Assembly: GCA_030248065.1 (NCBI GenBank)
Contig: JASAMV010005045.1
Coordinates: 1 to 64,000, forward strand
DNA length: 64,000 nucleotides
Direction: 5' to 3'
From: Rhynchonema sp. JSB1_4
Taxonomy: Eukaryota > Nematoda > Chromadorea > Monhysterida > Xyalidae
Shown here piece by piece: positions 26,301 to 41,300 of the stretch; positions within the stretch are counted from its first letter, which is position 1; each line of letters opens with the position of its first letter. The notes under the pieces were generated by a model that was not told the DNA's origin, ran no database searches, and saw only the letters and a list, made by a program, of their open reading frames with translations. Both the position numbers and the translations under genes were made by a program.

Positions 26301-29300
26301 AGGCAGATGAAGTAGTATTGAATGTCACCTGTGTGTGATTGGAAATAATGGGTGAATAAACACAAGACAGCTTCTGAAGAGACTTACCATACTTTACTGA
26401 ACAATAGGATGTTTTTGTTAAAAAAATACAAAGATTTGATACAAAATACGGATTCGGCAAGTAAGCGATCAGTACTTGAGGATGAGACAACTTTTTCATT
26501 GAAGCAAAATAGTTTTCGATTAAAAATAGGTTCGGAAACATTGCGAACATTAAGATAATCGGGTAAAATCTGACCCACAAAATTCGGGCCGGGCCGGGTG
26601 CGCTTTAGCCAACTCGGGCCGGGCCGGAGGTTTGCGGATCGGGCCGGGCCGGCCAAACCCGGCCCGATTGCGACCTCTGGTTCACAGTAAACAGACAAGA
26701 AAAACTTATCCAGATCAATGTAGGCCCGACACTATCGACCGATTTGACACTGGAGCGCAAGTTTTCCCAACGTTGCATCGATATTGGCACCAAAATCAAT
26801 CAAATCAAACCAGAAGCATCCAAAACAAAAAAACAAGAACTCACGATTTTGATTGAAGTTGGTGTTGACGAACTCGCGTTTCAGGGGGACGCTGATGTGC
26901 GATATGGTGAGGGTGCCGGTAGGTAGCGTGCTGCAACATTTTGCGGTTGTCGTAAGGTGGTTGACGCAAGTGGTCGGCAGACTGCATTATTTATTGAACC
27001 ACCCAATCACTGCGGCATTTACATGGGCTAACTACAAGCTCGCAAAACAGGAGGGTGTAGGTGCGTTAGTTTCGAACTGTTTTCACAGATCGTCTTCTCC
27101 CACAATTGGTACCCGGCCAATCGGACCAGAGGTTTACTTTCAGGGTTAAGCCTAGGCCTACACTTACTGCTGAGCTGAGCGTTATGCGTAAAATACACAA
27201 AGTGCGTTGATATGGGCGAGTGCAGCCTAAGCTAAGCCCAACCCTGAAAGTGACGCATCTGTTCCTGCTCGGCGCCAATTGTGGGAGAATACACAGACGG
27301 ACGGTGCACCACGACATCGTCAGTGCATCCAATCGTGTGTGTGTGTGTGTGTGCAAACCTGTCGTGTTCGTTGTTGGATCGTTTCATTCGATTGGCGGTC
27401 ACACTGTCCAACTCCAACAACAACGAGCGTCGTCGTTCGGTCGCCAGCAACAGGGCGCGTTGCGCGTCAACCTGCAATTCGGGTACATGTGTAGGGTGGG
27501 CCAAACGTAGCGACACTGGGTTAAGGATGCATCTGTGAGAAGCTCACGCGAAAGAGCTTCAAACAGGCAAAAAATGGGTACAGGCAGGTTTTTTTCAAAA
27601 TGGGCCAGTGGCTCATTTGCCAAAATCTTGTGGCTCATTCAAAATTTTTAGTGGCTCAATTATGAGTCACCATTACTGGGAAAAGAACCCTGTATCATAT
27701 ATCATGTGGTAAACTTTAAATTCATTGCCGTGCGCACTAGAGTAGCCCCATAGTTAATGTCCACGTGTAAATACCAACGCACGTGTAACCACGTGCTGTG
27801 AAACATTGCGCACAGCTGCCTGGCTGGCTGGCAAGCTGCGTATGTGTTTGCTGCCCAAACGTTTCAACAGTTGATTTTCGGGTTTTGATCGGGGCATTAA
27901 CTATGGGGCGTACCTCAATGTACGGCAGCGATTTGGCGAATTTACTACACTGCGCGTACTGGGGTAACTACGAACCAGAAATTGAAAAGACAGTCAGACA
28001 GACAGACAGAACCAGGTTTTTTCGACTTCTAGGTGCCAAAAAGATCGAAATTCCGGCCAAAGTAACTAACAATGTACGAATCGTAGATCCCACTGGCTCC
28101 TAAGCTCAGAAATTTAAGTGCCAGACTCCAAATGTCAGACGACGTGGCAAATAAAATAAACACCGATATGAACTGATGAGTTCACCTCCTCACGGCTGCC
28201 TCTGAATTCGAGCGTGGTTCGACAAAAGTTCAGCGCCTGACTGGCCTGTGCGATCTGCTCTTGCTGCACGTTCACCGCTTTGTTCATTTCCTGCAAAAAA
28301 AAAGTTGATAATTTTAGCGCCAAGTAAATAGCTGTTACGTTCTTATATGCTAATCATAAACATAACATAACACATACGTATGAACAGGTTCGCTCGAGGG
28401 AAGCTAAAACGAGGCTTACGGCCAAAAATTGTCAGATAAAAGATATCATGCGTTCTCGATGACACGCAAAACGCGCCTCTGAAGGCAACCGATACCAAAC
28501 GGATAGGCAAAAACGGTTGACCACTGTTCAGCTGCACTAAAATATCGGATTAGAGTCCTGTGGTCAAATCAAGTCGTCAAATCACATGCATCATTTCTCG
28601 CGCTCATTTGAGGCTTGATTCGACATCAGCCAACTTGGTCAACCCAAGTGACCAATACGACGTACCATCGAGTTCGATGCCTGTCCAGACAGGTGTTCTT
28701 CATTTCAAAATCGGCAGGGGTGACAAATGCTACTAAATTAGCCAAGCTCAGTCAGCACATGTGGGTGGTGGTGACATGACATACCCTGATTCTCTTCTCA
28801 TATCCCTGTTGAGCGCTGGTGACTGTCGTCGTGTTCACATCGGCGTCCGCTGTCGACCCGCCCGATGACCCGCTCGATTTCGTCTTCACACTGATCGGTG
28901 TTTGATTGCTCATTGTCGACGTGCGTTTCTTTTGTTGCGAACGGTAGAAGGACACCTGGACATACAATGGATGCAAATTGTTCATCAGTTGTTGTTGTTG
29001 TCGTTTTTAGCAGGCGTCTCACACACACTTCTGCCAGAGTGTCAGGAGCAGGTTTGGGGGTTGTCAAGAAAATATCGAATTTTGAAACCATGAAATAAGC
29101 ATTTTTTCAGGAAGAACGGCTGAAAAACTGCAACTCTTTAAGTGTTTCATTAAAAAGACTGTAACTACACCATGCTGTCCGAAATGCACGCTGGCTGGTA
29201 TGCACTTTGCTGGAACGGTCGGGGTTGTGGCATGTCTTGCGACTATGTTGTTTCTGTGAATTTGACCAACGTAAAAGTTGCTGCCATGTGAGCAATGAGA

Positions 29301-32300
29301 ACCTTTTACGCTGTTCGAAATTAGAGAAACAACGAAACCGCATGTATTGATGAACCTATTTTACACCGGACCGAGCCCCACCCGACCCAGACAGCAAAGC
29401 GCACAGTAGAGACGTCAGAGACAAAACGAATCTACAAGTACATAAATTGACCACGTTGAAGTACTTGTGACAACCAGTGCGTGCGACGGCTGGCAGCTGA
29501 TGTTACACGCGTGATAGACTATCGCTGCAAAAAGGGGACAAAAGTGGTTCATCCAAAAAAGATTCCTAACAAAAACAGTAAAACAACTACGGGACGGCAG
29601 ATTGAAAATAATCTCCTTCCGACCAAACCTTGCTCATTTTAGATACACAGGAAGATGCATCGAGAAAACATCATCATCGGTGAACATGAAACGAACCGAA
29701 TGCATGAGGGGCGTGTGTGTCACAGCCTCATCAGTGTTGGTAACTGGTGTGTGTGCCTCCTCACACACAGCTGCCAACGCCGCACGCACATCCGGGGAGG
29801 CGACTGCAGTTGATGTAGCTGCATCGATGGCGACATGCCCATCTGCAACTGTGCGCATATTGTATGTATATTGTGACAAAAAGGCAAACTACACCAACAC
29901 GAGCCCGAGTTCGAAGGCGGTGTGAATTCAAAACGAATAGAAAGGTAAAATCCTCACGCTCCATTTTGTATTCTTCAACGTATAACATATCCCAAATCAG
30001 CAGCCAGCTGCGAAATCGAGCTCATGTTGGTGTAGCTCGATCTTACATTGTTTTGGGATTACACGTACTAAACAGAAATTAACATATATTACAGCATTAA
30101 AAAGCCAGTAACCCAAGTTTCTTGGCAAACAGAACAAATCCTGACATATCGTGTACAATTTTGGCTTATTTTTAACAGGTCTGCAACTGGCATTTGTATT
30201 TGCAGTTTTGCACCTCCAGTGCCAAGTGAATGCAAACGCTCGTAGGCAATGTGGCACATCCTGTTAAACAATAAAGGAGAGAGATCATGAAAGATCACAG
30301 TCTCATGATAAAGGTGGGCAAAGCTGGTTGTGACGATAATGCTGAGTAAATCGATGTTTCCCGTGTTCGGGCACCCACTAACAACAAGAGACCTTCAACC
30401 GTTTCCCATGTGGTAGAATGTACTATGAGCATAGAATTTTTTATCCCACCGACTCAAACACCAACCGGACCACGCAACCAGGGTTGGGCAAAAAACGTTT
30501 TTTTTACAAAAAATCGTTTTTTTTAAAAAAACGTTTTTTTAAAAAAAACGTTTTTTTTAAAACGCCCAGATGACCAAAATATGCCCCCAAATTGGAAAAC
30601 GCTCATGTTGAGAAGAAAACGTGGTTAAATGAAGTAGTTCTATGTGTTCTGAGGCAAAATAAACGGGTTTCAACCCTTTTCTAGCGAGTTGTTAAGATCC
30701 CATATCAGACCCGCATCATGGGACCAACTTTGGCCGGGGTCATCACTGAAAGTCAAACTCCGTATATCGACGTATCTCGTCAAAGTAAAAATTGGTCGAA
30801 ATTTTTTTGAAAAAAATGGGACAAAAAAATTGATTTTCCTTGATAATCAGGGTACTTTCCCTGAAAAATCAGGGAAAATCAAGGAAATTCAGGATTTAAA
30901 AAAAAACGAAAAACGACCCAGGCGTTTTTTTTGAAAAAAAAACGTCGTTTTTTTAAGAAAAAACGCCGTCGTTTTTTTTGCCCAACCCTGTACGCAACCA
31001 ACCAACCTAGTGCCCCATCACCAGCCGTGTTGTTGTCGGGTTCGGCCTGACAGTTGACCTGTTCGAATACGTCATCAATGTACTCGATGATGTGACTTGA
31101 GTCGTCCATCGCACCGGTGCTCAACGTGCGACGACGTTTGGCTGCTTGAACGTTGGTGTTGGTCGATGTTTCATTCGTGCCTGATTCAACAAGGCCGGTG
31201 GTTGTGGTCTCGGTCGGTGTGAGACTGCGCATCGAACGCAGATTGGACGCAGACTGCAATGTTGTTTGCAAACAATAATGTGACGAAACATTTGGGTAAT
31301 GCAAGCGTTTTGCAGACAATAGACAAATGAAAATATAAGGAAACACCAAGCTCGGCTTCGGCTTACAGTACTGTGCAGTGGTGTCGTTGGGGGGGGGGGG
31401 GGTTACCACTTGGAATGGGCTAGGAGAAATCGGCCGCGTGGGACATTTTTTTAACTTTTGGGAAATTTTTGGAGAATCCACCCGATTTCAGGGGGTGTGG
31501 GGAACTTCCCGAAATTTGGGCTGGGTATGAAAAAATTTCGATTTTTGAACGATACTACTGGTACCGTGATCAAATCAGCTCATCAAATCTTGTCCTCAAA
31601 TCAATTAATGATTTCTCGTGCTCATTTGGGGCTGCTTGACTTGACGACAAGATGTGACGTTCTGATTGGACCACGGCACTTCTCCACATGGCCAACAACC
31701 AGCGCAATATTTCAGATAAATCAGCCAATCAAACATGCGGCATCACCAGCTGCACCGACCATCGGAGCATCGTACAATCGACGCGATGTGACCGAATCCT
31801 CTGGATCGCTACTGTCGTGTCGGGCACTGGGCGATCGGATGGACATGGGTTGTGGTTCATGATGTTGTTGTGGCGTGGATTTGGCCGGAGCTGCAAAATC
31901 AGCAGAAATTCAGGGGATTGTGAGTCACTATTTTTCTTGGACAGTAACTCAAAATAACAAAAAAAATCATGACATGACAGTGGTTTTTGTTGGTGCACGG
32001 TGTGCTGGTGTTTGTATTTTGGGGGCTTGGATAATGAGTATAAAGCATGACGTTGAAGCTGTCAAAATTGCTCTTGAGCGTGTTTATCGTAGTTCCGAAA
32101 TTTCGCGCTAACGTGCTTTTGGTCATGTATTTGTTGTCATTTACAAACGAAACATTTTTAATTTTCGGTCCTTTCAAGCGTCATGGCGCCATTTCCCAGA
32201 GCAAGTTACTCACTGACTGAAATTTCGTGTTCCTTGTTTGTTCCCCCTCTAATATATTTCATTGCACTAAATAACGGCTCGCTTGCAAAGATCGGTGGTT

Positions 32301-35300
32301 GAATGCAAATAGAGTTCATTCTTTTCAAAAGCGAAAATCTCCACTTGATCCAACCCAAGTGGCGATCTCAAAATTGAAGTGGCGATTTTGGAACGAAGTT
32401 TATTATTTTCGAGCTAAACTCACCAATTTTAAGCGCGCAGCGCAAATTTTAGGACCGGTTGAACGGGGAAAATGGAGAAATTTGGGTGAAAAGCACTTTA
32501 CTAATTGGAATTGGATAAATTACCAAGGTTCTCAACCTGGTCACATCATGCAAGTAGCGAAAAAAGCCACACTGACCCGAAATTCAAGTGGCGATTTGGA
32601 AATCTCAAGTGGTGTAGAAACCCATGATGCAAAAGTATTGAAACTTTTCATTTGGGAACAAAAAGTTCAAGAAAGATGAGCAGTTTTGGTATAAACATGG
32701 GGTGAAAAAGTTACACACCGTCACTACCAACACCTCAGAAAAAACGAAACACTTTTGGCCGCCGACACCGACCATTTTCCGACACCGACGCCGATCCCTA
32801 ATTGTGACGTTTCGCCACCATAAAGGTATCATCAGATACAGATATACCCACTTTGATTTATGGGTTATGTTGAAATTGTGGAGCGATTGGCAAGAGCAAC
32901 CAACAACATGAACTCTTTTACGCACAGCCAACAACAATGCGCAACTCATACAAATTCAGAGAGTCACGTTTTGTTGCTTGTTATGTGTTTACTGACAAGA
33001 GTGGAAAGCCAAAGAAAGAGACTAATGGACGAACATACTGTGAGTATTTGTGAGTGCCTTGCAATTTTTTCGCAGTCTCTTGTCTATTGACTTATTTTTA
33101 GGCTTGGTAGGCTGATGAGCCTAGAAATAAGCCTGAAAGTAAGTTGGGCAATTGGAAACAAGGACATAGCCTTCGCCTAAAATTGGACGGTGACGCGAAG
33201 TTGTGCGTTGAATTGGCACATTTTGCGAACTGAACAAAGGTCAATAACGGAAAGCTGCTGCCGCACAAAGTGCAACGGAAAAATTTACAATAAAAACGCT
33301 GATCGACATAGCATAAACTCGGAGCACATACTCGGTCTGCGTGGCTGGAGAGTGCGCGCCAGTCGCATCGCAGCGCACGTCAACGCATCGTTGTCGGTGT
33401 CGGGCCCGAGCGGCACACCCGTCGCTGAGCTCAACTCCCAGCTGCAACAACAAAACGAACATAATGATGATCAACTATATGCACCGTGTAGTCAGTCATC
33501 AGATCGGGATCCGGATAAATGAATTACGCAATTTTGCGACAAACAATGAAACAATGTTGGTCTGAAAACTGCCCAAACACAAGCTCATCACGTGACCGCT
33601 GTTTTTTTGAGAAACTTTCCGCCCAACAACACACCAGACACAACAAAGCCCAAATTCGCCCCAGCAAATGAAACCAGTTTTTTTTCAAACCACACACCCA
33701 CCGTTGTCTCAACGTCAGCGCTTTGGTCTGCTGTTGTTGTTGTTGTTGTGGCACCTTTTCATGTTTGACCGATGTTTGTCGTTCGTTTTTGCTGCTTGCT
33801 GCTGCACGAGCCGTTTCGACTTTCGGTATGCTGCCAGCGCTGCGGTAGATGCTCTTGCTCTTCTCCTGTCCGCCCAATGCCAGCGGCAGCGGTGGCGCGT
33901 CCGGAATCTAGAGTGTTGAGAAAAAAACATAGTAGGGTACAAGGTATACTCGCCGAAAAACGTTTTTTTGTCACCTGCAACTACAATTCTGATTTATTCA
34001 TTTGGCATGCATCGCATCTTAAAGTAGTGGTTTGCGAAATGCTGCGAAACTCAGCAGGCTTCGAGAGCTGCGTGCGCTTTACGGATCAGGCAACGCGCTT
34101 GGAAAAGTTTCTCCCAAAACTATTGTGTGTGAGAGTCACAAACCAGCCCACCAACATTGTTCGACAGACTGCCTTCTCTGCGAGCGCTGCTGTGTTTCGG
34201 CGACTTCCTCGCAGATTCGACCCTGTCAGCATCCACCACGGATCCGTGCTTGTCGGGTGCTTGTCTCAACGTCCTTGTCACCTCCTCATTGTCGGCTCGG
34301 TTGTACGCATCGGCCGTTCGTTGACTGCCCGACAGACCCGACTGCCAGAACTCCTTCGCGTCGCGAACCTGCGAATTCAGATTGAACGATGGTGGAGTGA
34401 CCGTTCACGTTGTAGCTATTTTTTGGAAACGGCCAACTCCCAGTAATTGAGACGGGCGGTCGGCCAATTTTCGTCGTTTTAGGAAGCAAATAGATTTGGT
34501 TCTTTGTCTGAAATGACGGACTGCCGGGCCATTTAAAAACAGTTTTCCTAAATCCCATTTCATTTTCAAAAATCAATAAATAAAAGGACCGTATGAACTT
34601 TGTTCGCTGAATCCGAGAAGGCAACGAACGTCAGCTGACCTGTTCACGAAGTTCCTCTTCTGCGCGCGACAGACGTTGCGCCGAGCCAACGAAGGCCACT
34701 GAAATTGTGCACATTTACGTTACAACTCGGAAGGCTTTGTGAGACAAATCATACACAACCTCACTACAAAGCACCCGTTGTATGCAACATACTTACACAC
34801 GCACCACTGCCTATGGCTTATGTCCCACCAAATAAGTCAGACCTGTATAAAACAGTCGTTTTCTAAACTGGCAACCTTGTTTTGGGATCGAGAGCATTTT
34901 AAACAAAAAAAGACGCACTGGCGCCTGTTGACCAAGAAAACAGCAAAGTCACGAAATGCACCGGTAATGTTTCAATTGCAAACAGAGATAGTAAACACAA
35001 CTGACCTGTTCCAGTCGTCTGATACGACGCAAATCCACTCAGTGTGGTCGCACTACTGTTGCTGGCTGCCGGTGTTGCTTGTTGTTGTCGGGACTGAGGA
35101 GGTCCGACCGGTGCACCGCCGCCAAATTTCGCCTCCCAGAACGTGGCCATTTCGCTGATTTTGGTCGACATTCGATGTTCTTGTTGTTGGATTGGCGGCG
35201 CAGAGTTGGCCGGCGCACGCAGACGTACCAGCGAGGGCGACTTGACTGCACCACCGTCACCTGAGATGGAGAGACAGGTAGAGTGCTGCAGTTAGATCGG

Positions 35301-38300
35301 GTGGTGGTGAGTGAGGAAACGCTCTTCTCTGAGTTTAGTGAATATTCTTTACCAAAAAAAACCAAAAATGAAACTCTTCCCGATTACGACACACACAGAA
35401 CGAGATTCGATTGCAAAAACGGAACCGAAACCAACCAGCCGCATCCATCGGCGTGCTGCAAACGGGCGGCGCGGCGCGATCATCGAAACTGTCCTCAATT
35501 GGGTCGGGCGAAAATGGCTGCAACCAAAGAAAAACAACTAGCTGAGGAATAGCTACAAAATCGCGGTGATCATCCGTGCAAAAAAATGGTGCTGCACCTC
35601 AACGCAAAACCTCAGCCACACAAGAATAAACCCATAATTTTCTGCCAGGATAAATAAGTGCGTTGTCAACCACTACCACGTTTCTCCACGCAGCCAGACG
35701 CAAGCCAACCTTGTCGTCATTTGGTTTCGGTGTCTTTTTGCGTCGATAGAACGCCTCGATGCCACACGCATGCTCGTCCTGCAATGTCGAGTCGACGGTG
35801 GCGTCGAACGATGTCGCGTTGTTGGTGGCTGCAAAACGAATACCACAACTTCTTCAATGAAACATTAGCTGGTCGGTCAGTGTTTAAGCCTGAGCCTGAG
35901 CGAAACACCAGGCCAATACCACCGCCGGGCGCGAATCCTACCAGTATCATCAAATCCAACAAACGGACACACTTTACTTGTTGAAGCTAAACGGCAAAAA
36001 ATTAAAAAAAGATCAAAACAGAAATCTTGCACACACAGAGCAGAGGGGACTACAAGCACGCTGGTTAAGGTTGTTTCTGGGGGTGGCTCCGAGTCAGTCC
36101 CGAGCAGAGCTGTTATTTGTTGCAATATTACAGTGACGCGACCAATCGCCGATCAAGCTTGACCGAGTCTGATATTTCACCTTACTGCAATTACTAAACC
36201 AAATACCCAATCACTGACCATTGCTTTGTTCATCGATGTATCCCATTCTGCTTGTGGCCGGCTCACTTTCCTGATAGGTGCTCACTGATTCATCAGCCAT
36301 CGCCACGGCCGCAATTGGGGATGCGAAACGGAGGGCCTTCTTCGCGCTTGACGTCAAACTGCTGCTCTCTTGTGACGCAGACTGCAAGGCACATTTGGAT
36401 AAAAGACGCGCGATGGAGCAATCATAGTGTAGCATATGGATCATAGTGTTCAGACAGGTGCGCAGAAAACAAAGCGCTCGAACTTTGAAAAAAGAACCAT
36501 GCCACGGCTTTATTGGACGTGACTGAACACACTTGGCGAATGGATTGCACCTGCCCTGGCCACGTGAGCCTTTTCTAAACGACCATACTGTTTCGAGGCA
36601 GATGCAGACCAAGTTTGCGTTGATCCAACATCAAAATTAAGGTTCAGTTTCGATTCGTTCACCACGGTTCGACACCGTCTCGCGTCCATCCAACCTTTGG
36701 CGTGCCCCACGACCGACGTGGTGGTGTCTGTCTGATGAAGGCCTCCTTCGATTGGTAGTAGACATTCGGTTTGAGCTCGTCCTCCCGTTCCTTCACTTCG
36801 GCTGCCAGGCGTGCCAGTCGTTCACTACGACACGTTGAGTAGGAGGGCGTGTCGACCGATGACGAACTGGATGTGGTCTGCAACAAAATGGCCGATTTAC
36901 GATTGATTATTGTGATCTTTGGATCGAAGATCCGTAAAAGTGCACGTTTGATTGCGTGAAAACAAAAAAAATATCATAAAAATTCGTGTTGTGAGGCGCA
37001 GATGCGCGCAGTAGTTTTTGGCAAACCACTTAAATTCATTTCAAAAGTATCGTGTCGTTTTAGGGGGATATAAATTGGGGCGCTAATCTTGACCAGCGTA
37101 AATTTACTCATCGCCATCGGTGGCCAAACAAAATATGGCTCACAAATCTATACTACTAAAACAGGAGGCTGCTTGCACTATGCATTCGACGATACGACAG
37201 ACTGCTGAGAGCGAATAAATAAAACAACAACATCACAAGTCCTCTACTACAACCGACCGCAGCGCTGGTGGTCTTCTTTGATGGAGAGACAGTATTTTCT
37301 TTTGGGCCAGTTGAGTCGAGCTGGGAAAATCAGAACACGAAATATGAGATAGACAACAATCGTAATTGCTTGGCAACATGTCAACGAATCAGTACCGTGC
37401 CGGATTAGTAATCCATGTCAACTTTGTTACATTATTTGAACATAATATTGGGTGATATTTTCGAAACGGTGTAAAGGTCAGTTGGGTGTAAAGGTCGGTG
37501 GAAAGCTCGGTCGACAGCTCAGTGTAATAGACCTCGGTGTAATGTAAACTTGAAACATTCCACGTTAATAACAGGCAATGTTTCACGTTTACACCGAGCT
37601 ACGCCGACCGAGCTTTCGACCGAACTTTACACCGACCTTTACGCCCAACTGACCTTTACACCGTTTCGAAAATTCCACCCATTGTGAGATGTGTTTGCAT
37701 AATTACGAGCGCAGCTTTACAAGACAACAAAACAACATTCCGCACTTCAATTGGACATCAACAACCAACCAACCTTGTTCGATTGGTAGAGTCGTTCGTG
37801 CAATTCGGTCTGCGATCGTATCGCATCCAGCTGTTGCGTCGGATACAACGCACGTCGGTCTGTTGATGTGCCCGATCCAGCACGACCATCGATGTCGGTC
37901 AGCGACGCGCGTTTCGCTGGCGGACTCGATACGGCGCTCTTGACCACTGTCCATGCAAATTAACGGAATTTATTATTGTCCAACGTAATTTCGGACAGTG
38001 CCCACAATGCCTATTTTTACGCCGGTCATTGCGTTCAGTGCTGCGGCTACTTTGGCGGGGCGGGTAGGGTACCACACAAGTTTTCTTCGGGTGCCTGTTT
38101 TTATGTACTAAAAAGAGGGGGCAGCGTACCGGGCCGGGTGGGGTACCATTGACCCCCCAGCCACAACACTGATTGCGTTTATGGTGCTATCTGGTGCAGT
38201 TCCATCACTGACGTGACGTGGTGCACAGTGAAAACGGGATAAAACTGATAAAAATTAGCCAGAAACGGCAACACCACGGTGTTCATGCACTCATTCATGT

Positions 38301-41300
38301 AATCCCAAATAAACATACATCATTCTGCACAATTCTGTGCACGCAACGCATGTCACGCCATTCCGGCTGCGGCGATTTGCAATTACGTCTAGTACAAAGC
38401 GCGCTTTTCCCCAGGAGCACACAAGAACATTTACAGAAAATAAACACAAATAATCGAATACCGATGCATTCACCTGCTGATTTGCCGTCATCGGCCGACG
38501 GTCGACGTTTTTGTGTGACGTCACTCGTTTGGTTCTCTTCCTCTTCTTCTTTGCCGCCGCCGCTCAGCTCCGCGTTTAACGCCTGACGTCGCTGTTTCGA
38601 ACGTTGCAAAATTCTCTGAAAAAATTATTAAAAAATGACAAAAAAACAAACGAACGTTGCAAAATTCGCTGAATTTAAAAAATAAGAACGTGCGAAACTT
38701 TGGTCGGCCGATCTGACTAGTCATGACATGATTGATGATATCGTTACAAAGTACAAGCTACCGTATTTTGTCGGAAATGGAACCCTCGAAATCAAAAATA
38801 GAGCCCCATACCAGCCTTTACCATACCACAGATTAATGACACGATATGATGGCAAGGTTATGTTGTGTTGTTGCGTCAAATGTTGTTTAAGCTTGTGTCC
38901 ATTGCAGAATGACGCTTTTTATGCATCATTGACGCTGTTAAAAGTAAACACCCAAAAACAAGCCGTTCCGTGGGTATTATTAAAGCGGCCCCGCCGCTAT
39001 TGTTTTTTTGGTTTTTGACCTCGGTTTTTTCACTTATATCGTTTGTTGGCATCGAGATCAAGAACATTAGTTTTGACGAACTTCACCAAAATGGCGATTA
39101 CCCACCGAAATCGATCCGCCAAGATGGTCTATCGGGAACAAAACTGTCCGATATTGATGCACTTTTGCACATGATGATCAGGAATGACAAGAGAAATTCA
39201 AAATCACTGGGGCGTGATATAGGCGGCGGGTTACGGTAGCCCGATAAAACATTAGCTCTTTTGTAAATAACAAATGTTTTGTCAACCTACCGTAACGCGC
39301 CGCCTATACCACACCTCTGTGATTTGAATTTTGCTTTGGAAATCCTGATTTCCATGCACACATAGTGCATCAATATTGGGATAATTTGTTCCCGTGCGGC
39401 CATGTTGGTTGATCGATTTCGGTGGGTAAACGTCAGTTTGGCGAAGTTCTTGAAGGTTAATGTTCTTCATCTCAGTGCCAACTAACGATTAATATAAAAA
39501 AACCGAGGTCCAAAGCCCAAAAAACAATAGCGGCAGGCCCCCTTTAAGAACGGATTTTTTTATCTCCGGGGTCCACATGAAAAAAAACCAAATTGAACCC
39601 CACCAGTGTAGTTCCTGGGGGAGAGGGGGGTCCCCTAAGGTACGCTAATTTCCCCGACCAAGGTACACTAGTAGACTAATTTTCCGTCCGGGTACACTAA
39701 TTTCTCCAATTTTTGCCTAAAATAGGCATTTTTAGGCCTAAAATGTGTGATTCTTAGGTAAATGTTGTCAAAAGTCGCCAAATTCAAATTTTTATGAAGA
39801 TTTTTCAAAAAGGGGAAAAAAATAGGCAAAAATTTTCTATCTCAAAAAGTGACTTTTTTCTGAATCTGGGTGTCCACCTTCCCTCAAGGAGGTAAACTAA
39901 TTTCCCCTCCGAAAAAGTAGGGAGGTACACTAATTTCCCGCCGGACCAAGTGCAAGTTTTCAAGTTTTATTTTGTAAGCTTAGGCAATGACCTGCAAAAG
40001 TTCCGGAAACACCCGTGACATGACAACCAACATTAATTTTGACCAACCAACCAACCAGTAACATGACCAGGAACCAGTGTAGTGGCTGGGAGGGGGGATG
40101 GGGGGATTCCCCCCTAAGGGGTAGGTACCTTGCAACCACGCCTTGGGGGGATGGGGGGAAAGGGTATGTACCTTGCAACCATCCCGGAGGGTACCTTGCA
40201 ACCATCAATTTATGGTTTTCATAGGCAAAAATGGGTATTTTTCGACCTCAAAACCCCAAAAATCGCGCGCTAAACTCCATATAATAGCTATTTTAGGCAA
40301 ATTTTCCCCCAAGATTTAAAAAGTACCATGTTCTTGGCCAATTTTGCAGTATAATGCATGCAAAAAAACCCTTTTTCGGACCCTAGGGGTACCTTGCAAC
40401 CTTCCCGAGGCTGGGTAGGGGGGTGCCTTGCAACCATCTGGATCCGTCCCCGAGGGTACCTTGCAACAATCTGCCTGCCACCACACTGCCAGGAACCACT
40501 GTACTGGCTGGGGGATAGGTATCTATCTCGAGTCAACCCTCAGGGGGGATGGGGGGAGAAGGGTACCTATCTCTGGCGGACCCCAAAGGGTATCTCGAGT
40601 CAGTAGGTTTATGCTTTTCAAGGCAAAAATGGGTGTTTTTGCGACCTCGGAACCCCTAAAAATCGCGCGCAAACACACAAAAAATGGTCCTTTTAGGCCA
40701 ATTTTCGACCAAAATGTCAAAAAGTACCCATTTTAAGGCCAATTTTTCAGTAAAATTGCATGCAGAAAATGGCCTTTTTTCGGCTTGTGACGGACCACAG
40801 GGGTATCTTGGCTAGCCTGTGGGGGGTACCTCGAGTAACTCCGGAACCTTCCCCCCTCTGTGGTATCTCGGGTCGATTGGCCTTGCCACCACACTGCCAG
40901 GAACCAGTGTTGGAGGTGGGGAGTAGCCCCCCAGTACAGTAGGTATCCCCCCGCCCCGACAGTGATGTAGCTACCCAGGCGGGGCGGCCGGCAACCTACT
41001 GTACCACGAAACCAACCTACCTGCTGCACCGGCCGAGCTGGGGGGGGGGACAAAATTTTTTAGGTCTAAATATTGATGAAAATGTACTCTAAAACACTAA
41101 TTTCGCGCGTAGCGCGCGATTTTTCGCCGTTTTGGAGTGAAAAATACATATTTTACACCATTTTGAGCCTAAAATCGCAACTTACTATACCAGCCGCCCG
41201 GCGGCGACCTACCTACTGTATCAGGATGGAGCGTCAACGTTCCTACCTACTGTACCTAGGGGGGACCCCCTGCTTGCTACCCCATTGCCCCCCCCCCCCC

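Noticed and set aside
38970..39239. Hydrophobic 89-codon plus-strand ORF as a gene
   Set aside because: It lies in a foldback arm inside a transposon; treated as repeat, with the paired-frame observation kept as a finding.
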